37,265 bases of DNA from an uncultured Eubacteriales bacterium (GCA_934552855.1 CAKTEU010000022.1:1-37265); one strand, 5' to 3'; shown: positions 6,878 through 15,259, numbered from the stretch's first letter. The notes: generated by a model not told the origin, from the sequence alone. A program made the numbers and translations.

Positions 6878-8530
6878 TTATGCGTATCCGATAAAAATCG
6901 AAAAATGCATGATTGCAACGGCAAGAATCGCTTCTGCAAGGAAAAGCTTCCATGTGAACTTCAGCCACTTTCCGTATGACACGTTGACAAGACCGATTGC
7001 AATGATCATAATTCCGCTCGTCGGATAAAGAAGGTTCGTAAAACCGTCTCCCATACAGAACGTGAGAACAACGCTGTTTCCGGAAATTCCCACAAGCTGC
7101 GCCAGCGGAGCAACAATCGGCATGATGAGAAACGCTTTTGCCGTTCCCGAACCGATGAAAAATTCAAGCACAACAACAAACGCAAAAAGAAGCAAAATTG
7201 CGCTGTAAGGCGAAAGCCCTTGAATCAGCGTATAAACATAATTAAGAATCGTGTGAACAATCATGCCCTCATCAAGAATATAGGTGATTGCAAGAATGAA
7301 GAAGATAAGCGGAATTGCCGGAGCAATTGTTTTAACGCCTCTGACAAAACCTCCGGCAAGCTTTTTGCCCCGAAGTCCCGAAAGGTAGCCTGCAGAAAGG
7401 CCGCCGACCGTGAAAAGAATTGCCATGCCCGGCATTGAAAGCATTCCGGAAAGGCTCAAGGCGAAGTCAAGGATAATGCATACGATTACCGCACCGACGC
7501 AACACACAAACGCACGTGTTGCCTTTTGAACCTTTTTATCGGCAAGAACTGCTTCACTGTCGTCAAGACGATATTTTTCCCGAAGAGCTTTGTCGCTTTC
7601 ATAGCTTATGCTCTTTTTTGGATTCTTTTCAATTTTCTTTGCGTAAAGAACAACAAACGCAGTCAGAACCGCATAGACCAAAACAAACATCACAATTCTC
7701 AGCCAAAGACCGGAAAAAACGGGTATTCCGGCAAGCTTTTGAACCGTGACAACGTTGAACGGATTGAACGTTGCGGCGGTGAAACCGAACGCAATTGCAA
7801 CAAGGCTGATTGAAAGGCCGACAAGCGAATCCCAGCCGAGCGCAAGCGAAATTGCAACCGCAATCGGAACAAGCGTAACCGACTCTTCAAGAATGCCTGC
7901 GGTCGAGCTCAAAAACATACAGACAAATATCATGATGCAAAGAAGCAGATATTTTTTCTTTTCAAACCTTTTGATTATGACCGCCATTATGTATTTGAGG
8001 ATTCCCTGCTCATCAAGAATAAGGAATGTTCCGCCGATGAGAACAATGAAAATAATGATTGCAATTCCCGTTGTTACGTTTTCCGAACCGAAGACAAGAA
8101 CAAGAGAAGCAGGAATTTTCCAAATTGGCAACCTGTAATCAATTTTATGATACGTTCCGTCGATTATCATTTCGCTGACATCTTCGGCAGAGTCAAGGTC
8201 AAATCCGTCAAAGCTTTCAACCGCTTCAACCTTGTGACCGAGCGAAGCAAGGCGTGAAAGGTATTCGCTTTCGCTCACCTTTTCGGTTTTGTCAACGGTA
8301 AATTCCGAGTCCGTTTGAAGCGTGACGAACGTTCCGTTTGAAAGTTTATATGTGTTTTCGGGATAAGTGTAATATTCGCCCCTCGGCATCACCTGAGTGA
8401 GCACTCCGGCAAAAGCGAGGATAACCGTCAGCAAAACAAGAATCAGTGCAATTGACTTTTTGTTAAGCTGAAGTCCTGCGCCCTTTTCTTTTTCGGGCAA
8501 AGTTTCTTTTGTTTTTACCAATTCGTCCAT
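6878..8530 (-). CDS. YfcC/DcuC-family transporter, likely basic amino acid or carboxylate carrier
   Basis: A 550-aa membrane protein of the PF03606 (DcuC/YfcC) type. A short charged N-terminus leads to a first helix (about 28-48, ALILVLLTVILAFAGVLTQV), the motif MPRGEYY, an extracytoplasmic loop of about 80 residues, then many helices, including LGWDSLVGLSISLVAIAFGF and the conserved GDGFTNLLYPTSG late in the protein. GAGAGGA precedes ATG 8530. It lies 26 nt after the LOR/SDH gene and ends before a terminator. YfcC proteins are proposed basic amino acid antiporters; together with an ornithine-catabolic neighbour, arginine/ornithine transport is the natural inference. Confidence 0.85.
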   Translation of the reverse strand: MDELVKTKETLPEKEKGAGLQLNKKSIALILVLLTVILAFAGVLTQVMPRGEYYTYPENTYKLSNGTFVTLQTDSEFTVDKTEKVSESEYLSRLASLGHKVEAVESFDGFDLDSAEDVSEMIIDGTYHKIDYRLPIWKIPASLVLVFGSENVTTGIAIIIFIVLIGGTFLILDEQGILKYIMAVIIKRFEKKKYLLLCIMIFVCMFLSSTAGILEESVTLVPIAVAISLALGWDSLVGLSISLVAIAFGFTAATFNPFNVVTVQKLAGIPVFSGLWLRIVMFVLVYAVLTAFVVLYAKKIEKNPKKSISYESDKALREKYRLDDSEAVLADKKVQKATRAFVCCVGAVIVCIILDFALSLSGMLSMPGMAILFTVGGLSAGYLSGLRGKKLAGGFVRGVKTIAPAIPLIFFILAITYILDEGMIVHTILNYVYTLIQGLSPYSAILLLFAFVVVLEFFIGSGTAKAFLIMPIVAPLAQLVGISGNSVVLTFCMGDGFTNLLYPTSGIMIIAIGLVNVSYGKWLKFTWKLFLAEAILAVAIMHFSIFIGYA

Positions 8531-8556
8531 TTTTTATATCCTCTCTTGAAAAAAGT

Positions 8557-9645
8557 TCAGCCAACAAGGTTTCGTTTCATGTTTACAACAAAATCCTGAA
8601 CGTTCGTAACAACGCCCGTAACGCTCAGACTGCCCCTGTCCTTAAGCTTGTTCACGGCAAATTCCGAAACATCGACAACGTAAAAGTATACCGGACGAAC
8701 AACGCCGTCAACAACCTGATATGAAGGAGTCATGTTTCCCGTTGCGATTGTATGAAGCTGGGTTGCAAGGGCAATTACGGTTGTTGCCTCCATTGTGTGC
8801 TTCCTCATTGCGTCCTGTGCTTCGTAGACGTTTCCGATAACGTCCGGAAGCGGTCCGTCATCTCGAATTGAACCGGCAAGGACAAAAGGAATATTGTTCC
8901 TGACAAGTGCGCTCATAACACCGGTTTTAACGTTGTTTTGTTCAACGTAATTCTTCACGCCGCCTGCTTTTCTGACAAGGTTTATGAGGTGAAGGTGATT
9001 ATAGTGTCCGTTGAAAGTGACCTCTTTTGAATAGATATCCTGACCGAGTGCGGTGTGAAAACGGTCGGCCTCCATGTCATGAGTTGCAAGGGCATTGCCC
9101 GCAAAAAGTGCATTGCAAAAACCGTTATCGATAAGGTCTGCCATTGCCTGACGTGAGTCCTTGTCAAATGCGCACGCAGGGCCGAGAACCCAAACAATTT
9201 TTCCGTGTTCACGGTCATGGCGGAGAATTTCATAAAGCTTGTCATAGTCCTTGGAATATGAAGTTTCACGGGACTGACCCTGTCTGAAAGCAAAGCTTTG
9301 GTTATTTTGCGCCGTTTCGTTTTCCTCGTGAAAGCCGTTTGAATGAACAAAAACTCCGTTCGTTCCGTCATCCGTTCTTCCAACAACAACGTCGTCGCCC
9401 TCTTTAATGTTGCGCATTTCAACGGCAAACGGCTTTCCGTCACGGATTACAACGGAGCAGTCCATTCTGCTTTTTGTAATCATTTTCCATTCGCCGTTTA
9501 TTTTAAAATATTCCGGAAAAATTGTTGTTGCATAAAAATTTTCGGGAATATAGCCGTTTCCTGCCTTTTCGGTAGTCACATCGGGAAACGAAAGGAACGG
9601 CTCTTTTGAAAAATCCGGCGCAGTATAAGTCGGCATTTTAAACAT
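8557..9645 (-). CDS. LOR/SDH-type ornithine cyclodeaminase (TIGR00300; AgrE/ArgZ C-terminal-like)
   Basis: A 362-aa protein matching the family seen as the C-terminal part of cyanobacterial AgrE/ArgZ and as a stand-alone archaeal ornithine cyclodeaminase. Diagnostic stretches are NALATHDMEADRFHTALG, NHLHLINLVRKAGGV and FVLAGSIRDDGPLPDVIGN, then LATQLHTIATGN and DRGSLSVTGVVTNV. Members convert ornithine to proline plus ammonia using bound NAD. An upstream TTG (9735) opens the same frame, but AGGTGA a few nt before ATG 9645 fixes the start; the stretch above it is a structured leader. It is first in an operon with the YfcC-like transporter. The exact reaction has not been shown for this clade. 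Confidence 0.85.
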   Translation of the reverse strand: MFKMPTYTAPDFSKEPFLSFPDVTTEKAGNGYIPENFYATTIFPEYFKINGEWKMITKSRMDCSVVIRDGKPFAVEMRNIKEGDDVVVGRTDDGTNGVFVHSNGFHEENETAQNNQSFAFRQGQSRETSYSKDYDKLYEILRHDREHGKIVWVLGPACAFDKDSRQAMADLIDNGFCNALFAGNALATHDMEADRFHTALGQDIYSKEVTFNGHYNHLHLINLVRKAGGVKNYVEQNNVKTGVMSALVRNNIPFVLAGSIRDDGPLPDVIGNVYEAQDAMRKHTMEATTVIALATQLHTIATGNMTPSYQVVDGVVRPVYFYVVDVSEFAVNKLKDRGSLSVTGVVTNVQDFVVNMKRNLVG

Positions 9646-9759
9646 TGATATCACCTGCTCAAAAAATAAAATCCGCCAATAAAAACGGTGCGCTTCAGGC
9701 TGAAGAGATCCGCAAAAAGACCTATTCGCCGACAACGCACCGTTGAATCATCAGCAACC
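9646..9759 (-). promoter_or_regulatory. Structured 5' leader, candidate riboswitch or attenuator
   Basis: The 114-nt leader holds a 9-bp closing stem, AACGGTGCG (9744-9736) with CGCACCGTT (9692-9684). It encloses 43 nt that include a CTTCA-GCC-TGAAG hairpin (9705-9693) abutting the closing stem. The 3' arm runs straight into TTTTTATT, so the closed form could terminate transcription. I could not match it to a riboswitch class from memory. Confidence 0.55.
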
Positions 9760-9765
9760 GATTAA

Positions 9766-9794
9766 ATAATATCACACAAAGCCTTTAAAAGCAA
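9766..9794 (-). promoter_or_regulatory. Promoter of the ornithine cyclodeaminase operon
   Basis: Minus strand TTGCTT (9794-9789), 17-nt spacer ending TGA (extended -10), TATTAT (9771-9766). Predicted start near 9759 puts the whole structured leader in the transcript. Confidence 0.7.
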
Positions 9795-9989
9795 TATGAA
9801 AAGCAACTAAATAAAATCATTTCTGCACCCGTGTTTTTTAAAAAAATTTGAAAAACTGTCTTTTATTTTTACGGTTTTAAAAGAACTCGGTGTCAATAAT
9901 AAAAGCAGAGGAGACAAACACGGTGATATATAAAAATTTCAAAAAGGAGCACAGTTTTTGTCTGTTTTTAACAAAATGTTGAAAAGGGC
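9795..9989. other. AT-rich intergenic region upstream of murA
   Basis: No convincing gene. A 19-codon frame (GTG 9923 to TGA 9982) preceded by GAGGAG is present and discussed among the findings. Confidence 0.4.
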
Positions 9990-10018
9990 TTTCTTTTTGG
10001 CTCGTAAGGTGATATAAT
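9990..10018 (+). promoter_or_regulatory. Extended -10 promoter of murA
   Basis: TGATATAAT, with TATAAT at 10013-10018. The -35 region (TTTCTT, 9990-9995) is poor. It leaves a leader of about 170 nt containing CCGG- and GCGGCCG-type hairpins. Confidence 0.55.
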
Positions 10019-10195
10019 AACTTGGTTTAAAAAGACTTTTATGACCCGGTTGACGGTTGAACCTTTTTTCAAAGCCGGGATACATATATTATATGCGGCC
10101 GTTTTTCGGGCTGCGATGTTTTAAAGGCATTTGCTTTTTTGAGGCTTTTGTCTGTATGTCATGCCGTGTTATGCGGCGAAAAGAGGAGAACTGTT

Positions 10196-11488
10196 TTGGA
10201 AAAATTAGTTATAAAGGGCGGCAACAGACTTTGCGGCTCAGTCGATATCAGCGGCGCAAAAAATGCCGCCGTTGCAATCATCCCCGCAACGCTTCTTGCT
10301 CAGGATGTTTGCCGGATTGAAAACATTCCCAACATCAGCGACGTTAGTTGCATGGTTAAAATTCTCAGCAACATGGGTGCAACCGTGAGATATCTCAACA
10401 AGCATACCATTGAAATTGACACACGCCATGTCAACTCCTATATTGTTCCGCATGAGATGACAAAAAAGCTTCGTGCTTCATATTATCTTATCGGTGCGCT
10501 TCTCGGAAGATACGGAAGAGCAAAAGTTGCGCTTCCCGGCGGCTGCAATTTCGGCGTTCGTCCGATTGACCTTCACATCAAAGGTTTTGAACTTCTCGGT
10601 GCAACGGCAACGGTTGCCGAAAATGCAATGATCAATGCGTATGCCGACCATTTGACCGGAAACTTGGTTTATATGGACAAGGTCTCTGTCGGCGCAACAA
10701 TCAACGTTATGCTTGCCGCAGTTAAGGCAAGAGGCCTTACAATCATTGAAAATGCGGCAAAGGAACCTCACATTGTTGACCTTGCAAACTTTCTCAACGC
10801 AATGGGTGCCGATGTAAGAGGAGCCGGAACGGACGTTATCAAAATTCACGGCGTTTCTTCTCTTCACGGCTGCACATATTCAATCATTCCCGACCAGATT
10901 GAGGCCGGAACTTATATGGTTGCCGCAGCGGCAACGGGCGGAAACGTTCTTGTTAAAAACGTTATTCCGAAGCACCTTGAATCAATCACCGCAAAGCTTA
11001 TTGAATGCGGCGCAAAGGTTACCGAATATGACGATTCAATCAGAGTTGAATCAAACGGAAAATTCAAAAAGTGCAACATCAAAACGATGCCGCACCCCGG
11101 TTTCCCGACCGATATGCAGCCGCAAATGAGCGTTATTCTTTCAATTGCAGACGGAACAAGCGTTGTTTCCGAAGGTGTTTGGGACAGCAGATTCAAATAT
11201 GTTGATCAGCTTGTTCGAATGGGCGCAAACGTTCAGGTCAACGGAACAATCGCCGTTTTTCAGGGCGTTGAATATCTTTCGGGTGCTCCGGTCAAGGCAG
11301 ACGACCTTCGTGCCGGTGCGGCAATGGTAATTGCCGGCCTTGTTGCAAGGGGCGTTACCGAAGTTGAAGACATTATATATATTGACCGAGGATATGAGGA
11401 TTATGTTGAAAAATTCACTTCTCTCGGTGCGGATATTGTAAGAAAAGAGATTGTTGACGACGAAAACAAAGCTCACGCCGCCGGCTGA
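10196..11488 (+). CDS. murA: UDP-N-acetylglucosamine 1-carboxyvinyltransferase
   Basis: A 430-aa EPSP-synthase-fold enzyme that adds enolpyruvate from PEP to UDP-GlcNAc, the first committed step of peptidoglycan synthesis in the cytosol. With the TTG start at 10196 (GAGGAG 7 nt upstream) the catalytic residues fall at canonical places: K22 and N23 in SGAKNAA, and C117 in LPGGCNFGVRPIDLH, the cysteine that fosfomycin attacks. An ATG further upstream (10139) would add a 19-aa extension without homology or ribosome site. Length fits the family (about 420). It is followed by walJ and rlmH, a familiar Firmicute order. Confidence 0.95.
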   Translation: MEKLVIKGGNRLCGSVDISGAKNAAVAIIPATLLAQDVCRIENIPNISDVSCMVKILSNMGATVRYLNKHTIEIDTRHVNSYIVPHEMTKKLRASYYLIGALLGRYGRAKVALPGGCNFGVRPIDLHIKGFELLGATATVAENAMINAYADHLTGNLVYMDKVSVGATINVMLAAVKARGLTIIENAAKEPHIVDLANFLNAMGADVRGAGTDVIKIHGVSSLHGCTYSIIPDQIEAGTYMVAAAATGGNVLVKNVIPKHLESITAKLIECGAKVTEYDDSIRVESNGKFKKCNIKTMPHPGFPTDMQPQMSVILSIADGTSVVSEGVWDSRFKYVDQLVRMGANVQVNGTIAVFQGVEYLSGAPVKADDLRAGAAMVIAGLVARGVTEVEDIIYIDRGYEDYVEKFTSLGADIVRKEIVDDENKAHAAG

Positions 11489-11503
11489 AAATTAAATTTT
11501 GAG

Positions 11504-11534
11504 AAGAGGCTGCCCGTTGCGGCGGCTCTTTTTG
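11504..11534 (+). terminator. Possible terminator between murA and walJ
   Basis: AGAGGCTGCC (11504-11513) pairs imperfectly with GGCGGCTCT (11521-11529), followed by a T-run to 11533, only 18 nt before the next ATG. Confidence 0.45.
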
Positions 11535-11551
11535 TTCAAAGGAATGGTAAA

Positions 11552-12343
11552 ATGGCAAGATTTTGTTCGCTTTTTTCCTCCTCCTCGGGGAACGCAACCT
11601 TTGTCGGATCTTCAAAAACGGGCATTCTTATCGATGCAGGAGTCAGCGCAAAAAGAATCAAGGAAGCACTGCTTTCAAGAGAGATTGACCCTTCCTCGCT
11701 CAGTGCTATTTTTATTACTCATGAACACAGCGACCATATAAGCGGCGTTCGTGTTCTTGCTTCAAATTTCAAAATACCGGTTTTTGCAACGGCAGGAACG
11801 ATTGAAGGAATGAACGACGCAGGCATTCTTAACGGAAAATTTCCGGTTTGTCAAATTTCGGAAAACGGAGACGAAATCGGCGATATTATTGTCCGCTCGT
11901 TCAAAACACCGCACGACAGCAACGAAAGCTGCGGCTATACAATTGAATTTCCGGACGGACGCAAGGCTGCCGTTGCAACCGATATCGGAACGGTTACGAA
12001 CGAAGTTTTGAACGGAATCATCGGCTGCGACCTTGTTATGCTTGAATCAAATCACGATGTAGGAATGCTTCAAAACGGACCGTATCCGTATTACCTCAAA
12101 CGGCGCATTCTTTCCGACAGAGGTCACCTTTCAAACGAAAGCTGCGCTTCGGTTGCCCGTGACCTTGTTGAGCGGGGAACAACACGGCTTTTTCTCGGAC
12201 ACCTGAGCGGAGAAAACAATATTCCGGAGCTTGCGTTTCAAACAAGTTTTTGCACAATTTCCGAAACCGGGGCAAAAATCGGCAGCGATTACATATTAAA
12301 GGTTAATGCAAAGGAAAACGCCGAAGGCATAACGAGGTTTTAA
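11552..12343 (+). CDS. walJ: WalJ/YycJ-type metallo-beta-lactamase-fold hydrolase
   Basis: A 263-aa protein. The metal-binding signature THEHSDH is at residues 56-62, with further ligands expected in GYTIEFPDGRKAAVATDIG and GHLSGENN. The N-terminus (FCSLFSSSSGNATFVGS) is typical of the YycJ/WalJ family, exonuclease-like enzymes linked with the WalKR cell-wall regulon in Bacilli. AAAGGAA precedes ATG. No walRK genes are nearby; it sits instead between murA and rlmH, with rlmH starting 4 nt after its stop, so those two are co-transcribed. Function beyond the fold is inferred from the family. Confidence 0.88.
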   Translation: MARFCSLFSSSSGNATFVGSSKTGILIDAGVSAKRIKEALLSREIDPSSLSAIFITHEHSDHISGVRVLASNFKIPVFATAGTIEGMNDAGILNGKFPVCQISENGDEIGDIIVRSFKTPHDSNESCGYTIEFPDGRKAAVATDIGTVTNEVLNGIIGCDLVMLESNHDVGMLQNGPYPYYLKRRILSDRGHLSNESCASVARDLVERGTTRLFLGHLSGENNIPELAFQTSFCTISETGAKIGSDYILKVNAKENAEGITRF

Positions 12344-12347
12344 AAAT

Positions 12348-12830
12348 ATGCTTGAAATCACAATAATCTGCGTCGGAAAACTGAAAGAAGGTTATCTTCG
12401 TGATGCTTCGGCCGAATATGCAAAGCGGCTTTCTTCGCTTTGCAAACTGAATATAATTGAGCTTCAGCCGGAAAAGCTTTCCGATAATCCCTCAAAAAAA
12501 GAGATTGAAAACGCACTTGCCGCCGAAGGAAAGCGTATTGCGGAAAAAATTCCCGACCGTGCCGCCGTTTTTTCAATGTGCATTGAGGGAAAGGAGCTTT
12601 CATCGGAAGAACTTTCAAAAAAGCTTTTTTCGCTCGCTTCTTCGGGAACGGGCAGCATTGCGTTCATAATCGGAGGTTCGTTCGGACTTGCGCCGTTCAT
12701 CAAAGAAAAAAGCGCACTTCGCCTTTCGGTGAGCAAAATGACCTTTCCTCATCAGCTTTTTCGGGTCATGCTGCTTGAGCAGATATATCGGGCGATTCAA
12801 ATTGAAAACGGTTCAAAATATCATAAATAA
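12348..12830 (+). CDS. rlmH: 23S rRNA (pseudouridine-1915-N3)-methyltransferase
   Basis: A 160-aa SPOUT-class methyltransferase that modifies pseudouridine 1915 in helix 69 of 23S rRNA on assembled ribosomes. The N-terminal ITIICVGKLKEGYLRDASAEY, the cofactor loop FIIGGSFGLAP and the C-terminal FPHQLFRVMLLEQIYRA with GSKYHK are all diagnostic, and the length is that of the family. It begins 4 nt after walJ with GAGG in the end of that gene. A strong bidirectional terminator follows directly. Confidence 0.95.
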   Translation: MLEITIICVGKLKEGYLRDASAEYAKRLSSLCKLNIIELQPEKLSDNPSKKEIENALAAEGKRIAEKIPDRAAVFSMCIEGKELSSEELSKKLFSLASSGTGSIAFIIGGSFGLAPFIKEKSALRLSVSKMTFPHQLFRVMLLEQIYRAIQIENGSKYHK

Positions 12831-12832
12831 TA

Positions 12833-12876
12833 AAAGCGATTGCCGCAATCAAGAATGATTCTGCAATCGCTTTTTA
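12833..12876. terminator. Bidirectional terminator between rlmH and the SDR gene
   Basis: Arms GCGATTGC (12836-12843) and GCAATCGC (12863-12870), T-run TTTTTA on plus and TTTTATTA on minus. It closes two convergent genes. Confidence 0.85.
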
Positions 12877-12888
12877 TTGTAATTTCAA

Positions 12889-13689
12889 TTACGGTCTTTG
12901 ACCCATTCCGCCTTCAAGCGTGATGGTTTCGCCGTTCATATATTTGAAATCGGGTGAAGCAAGCTGAACGCAGGCACGGCCGATTTCCTTTTCAACATCG
13001 CCGTAATGACCCATCGGCGGCATTTTTACGTTAGCCTTGAAAGCTTCGGGATAAGCCTGCTGAAATTTTTCAAGCTGAGCGGTCCACGCAAGCGGGCAAA
13101 CAACATTGACGTTTATGCCGTCTTTGCCCCATTCGGTTGCGGCAACCCTTGAAAGCCCTCTGATTCCCTCTTTTGCGGCGGCATATGCGCACTGACCGAA
13201 GTTTCCGAAAAGGCCTGCGCCGGAGGCAAAATTGATAACGGCTCCCTTTGTTTCCTTGAGATAAGGATAGCACGCTTTCATATAATAAAACGTTGCATAA
13301 AGGCCGGAGTAAACCGCAAGGTCAAACTGTTCGGTGGTGTGGTCGGCAATTGTTACGCCCGAAGCGGAAGCCTGTGCGTTATTGATAAGAACATCTATTC
13401 TTCCGAAGGCATCTATTGCTTTTTTAACAACTTCGTTGACTGTTGCTTCGTTGTCCGTGCCGGCGCTCACATCGGCCTGAACGGCAAGAACCTTGATGCC
13501 GTAAAGCTTTTCAAGCTCTTCCTTTGCGTCTTCAAGCTTTTTGAGGTTGCGGCCGGTGAGAACAAGGTTTGCGCCTTCCTTTGCATAAGCGGTTGCAATT
13601 CCGTAACCGATTGAGCCGCAGCTTCCGTCGCTCAAAACCGCACGTCCGCCGCCGGTAATGATTGCTGTTTTATCTTTCAAAAATCCCAT
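12889..13689 (-). CDS. Short-chain dehydrogenase/reductase
   Basis: A 266-aa Rossmann-fold oxidoreductase of the SDR family. Visible elements are the cofactor loop (residues 11-33, TGGGRAVLSDGSCGSIGYGI), NNAQ in place of NNAG, the catalytic serine in INFASGAG, and YAAAK as the active-site Tyr-x3-Lys. The glycine loop carries an insertion relative to TGxxxGxG and ends SIGYGIA, which resembles enoyl-ACP reductases, although the YxxxK spacing is that of classical SDRs. AAAGGG lies 8 nt before ATG. It stands alone with its own promoter and terminator. The substrate cannot be told. Confidence 0.88.
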   Translation of the reverse strand: MGFLKDKTAIITGGGRAVLSDGSCGSIGYGIATAYAKEGANLVLTGRNLKKLEDAKEELEKLYGIKVLAVQADVSAGTDNEATVNEVVKKAIDAFGRIDVLINNAQASASGVTIADHTTEQFDLAVYSGLYATFYYMKACYPYLKETKGAVINFASGAGLFGNFGQCAYAAAKEGIRGLSRVAATEWGKDGINVNVVCPLAWTAQLEKFQQAYPEAFKANVKMPPMGHYGDVEKEIGRACVQLASPDFKYMNGETITLEGGMGQRP

Positions 13690-13738
13690 TATAAAAACCC
13701 TTTCTTACATTTTGATATCGCTTGGATACTCGGTGTAA

Positions 13739-13767
13739 AGTATACCCCCATGATTTTTTGAAGTCAA
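13739..13767 (-). promoter_or_regulatory. Promoter of the SDR gene
   Basis: Minus strand TTGACT (13767-13762), 17-nt spacer, TATACT (13744-13739). Confidence 0.75.
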
Positions 13768-13802
13768 CCGAAAAAGCGATTTTTTAAAAAACGTTAACAA
13801 AA

Positions 13803-13840
13803 AATAACCCGACGGAGCATACATCGGTCGGGTTATTTTT
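13803..13840. terminator. Terminator of mntP (bidirectional)
   Basis: AATAACCCGAC (13803-13813) pairs with GTCGGGTTATT (13827-13837), with T-runs on both sides. It lies 41 nt after the mntP stop on the minus strand. Confidence 0.8.
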
Positions 13841-13880
13841 TTATTTAAAATCAGCGACAACTCTATATTGCCGTTTTTTC

Positions 13881-14453
13881 TTATCCGAACACGCCAAGGT
13901 GTTCAAGCAGAATTTTTATGCCGATAAGGATAAGAATAACGCCGCCGACAATTTCTGCTTTTTGTTTATATTTTGTTCCGAACACGTTTCCGACTTTAAG
14001 GCCGACTGCGGAAAGGATAAATGTGACTGCACCGATGAAAAGGACGGCGGCCGTGATGTTTACATCGGGCAAAAGCGCAAACGAAACACCGACGGCAAGC
14101 GCATCAATACTTGTTGCAACGGCAAGAACAAGCATTGATTTGAACGAAAATGAGGCATTCTCGTTTTTTTCCTCTTCTCCCTTTGAAAACGCTTCTCTGA
14201 GCATATTTATACCGATGAGAACAAGAAGAACAAAAGCAACCCAATGGTCGTAATTTTCAATATACTTTCTGAATGTACTTCCAAGCAGATAGCCGATTGC
14301 GGGCATCAAAGCCTGAAATCCGCCGAACCATGCGCCCACAATTATGTAATGCTTTTTTTGAAGCTTTTGAACCGAAAGACCTTTGCAAACCGCAACCGAA
14401 AATGCATCCATTGAAAGGCCGACCGCAAGGATAAACAATTCATAAAGTGACAT
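13881..14453 (-). CDS. mntP: Manganese efflux pump MntP
   Basis: A 190-aa inner-membrane protein with six hydrophobic segments in two homologous halves. Each half carries the family acidic motif: GLSMDAFSVAVCKGL near residue 16 and ATSIDALAVGVSFAL near residue 118. Length and motifs fit MntP (YebN), which exports Mn2+. AAGGAG precedes ATG 14453. It starts 3 nt after the TVP38-type gene and so shares its promoter (15231-15259). I see no yybP-ykoY-like manganese riboswitch in the short leader, so regulation must act otherwise. Confidence 0.92.
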   Translation of the reverse strand: MSLYELFILAVGLSMDAFSVAVCKGLSVQKLQKKHYIIVGAWFGGFQALMPAIGYLLGSTFRKYIENYDHWVAFVLLVLIGINMLREAFSKGEEEKNENASFSFKSMLVLAVATSIDALAVGVSFALLPDVNITAAVLFIGAVTFILSAVGLKVGNVFGTKYKQKAEIVGGVILILIGIKILLEHLGVFG

Positions 14454-14456
14454 AAT

Positions 14457-15185
14457 TCAGTCTCCTTTTTTTGATATATCCGGCAATTTTTCTTCTGCCG
14501 GTTTTGTTTCTTCTTTTTCACATTTTCTTTGCTTAACAAAATGACGGATAAGATAAGCAACAACTCCGACGGGAATTGCGCAAATGATGATTTTCACAAT
14601 CAGATGAATCGGAATGTAATCATAAATTCCGTCGCCCAATATCGTGAAAAGTATAACTCTCGGCATTATTCCTCCGACTGAAGCGATAAAGTATCGCACA
14701 AAGCCGCACTTTGAAGCACCCCAGAAAAGCGAAACAAAGTCAATCGGAAAAACGGGAAGAACTCTTATTCCGAAAAGTATCGGAAAATTATCATTGAACT
14801 TTTTTTCAAGTATCTTTCGTCCGGCCTTGTTTTTTGCAAGCAAAGCGTTGACGTAATCGCCGCCGAGAAAAAGACCGAGAAAGTAAGTCACCGTAACTTC
14901 AATTATGATTCCGCAAAGATTGATGAGAATCGCCTGCGGAGTCGGAAACGCCATTCCGACATAAATATAAATCAGTGAAGCCGGAATAATGAAAAGTACG
15001 GATTTTACAAGGTAGATTCCGAGTATAGCCGCAACGGCAATGACCATGCTTGAACTTGCCGAAACAATTGCACGAACGTCAATGTTTTTGAGCTTTTCAT
15101 AATTGACAACGGCGCAAACAAAAATTGCCATTGCAACCGCCGCACGAAGAAAAGCAAGAAGCGTTGCTTTTGTTTTTTCTTTCAT
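14457..15185 (-). CDS. TVP38/TMEM64-type (VTT/SNARE-associated domain) membrane protein
   Basis: A 242-aa membrane protein of the DedA-related VTT superfamily. Helices flank the conserved core: FLGLFLGGDYV, then GIRVLPVFPIDFVSLFWGAS and IMPRVILFTILGD. The tail is charged (QRKCEKEETKPAEEKL). An ATG at 15347 would add 54 residues that overlap the promoter; AGGTGA before ATG 15185 decides the start. It is first in an operon with mntP. Family members are linked to lipid scrambling and membrane homeostasis; a link with Mn2+ is only suggested by the pairing. Confidence 0.85.
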   Translation of the reverse strand: MKEKTKATLLAFLRAAVAMAIFVCAVVNYEKLKNIDVRAIVSASSSMVIAVAAILGIYLVKSVLFIIPASLIYIYVGMAFPTPQAILINLCGIIIEVTVTYFLGLFLGGDYVNALLAKNKAGRKILEKKFNDNFPILFGIRVLPVFPIDFVSLFWGASKCGFVRYFIASVGGIMPRVILFTILGDGIYDYIPIHLIVKIIICAIPVGVVAYLIRHFVKQRKCEKEETKPAEEKLPDISKKGD

Positions 15186-15230
15186 CCGTTCACCTGCCCT
15201 TACATTTTTCTGATTACAGCATAGACAATT

Positions 15231-15259
15231 AGTATATAATAAATGAAGAAGAAATTCAA
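15231..15259 (-). promoter_or_regulatory. Promoter of the TVP38-mntP operon
   Basis: Minus strand TTGAAT (15259-15254), 17-nt spacer, TATACT (15236-15231). Confidence 0.75.

Noticed and set aside
13754..13900. yybP-ykoY manganese riboswitch for mntP
   Set aside because: mntP is the second gene of its operon and the leader of the first gene is too short; the hairpin at 13803-13840 is a downstream terminator.
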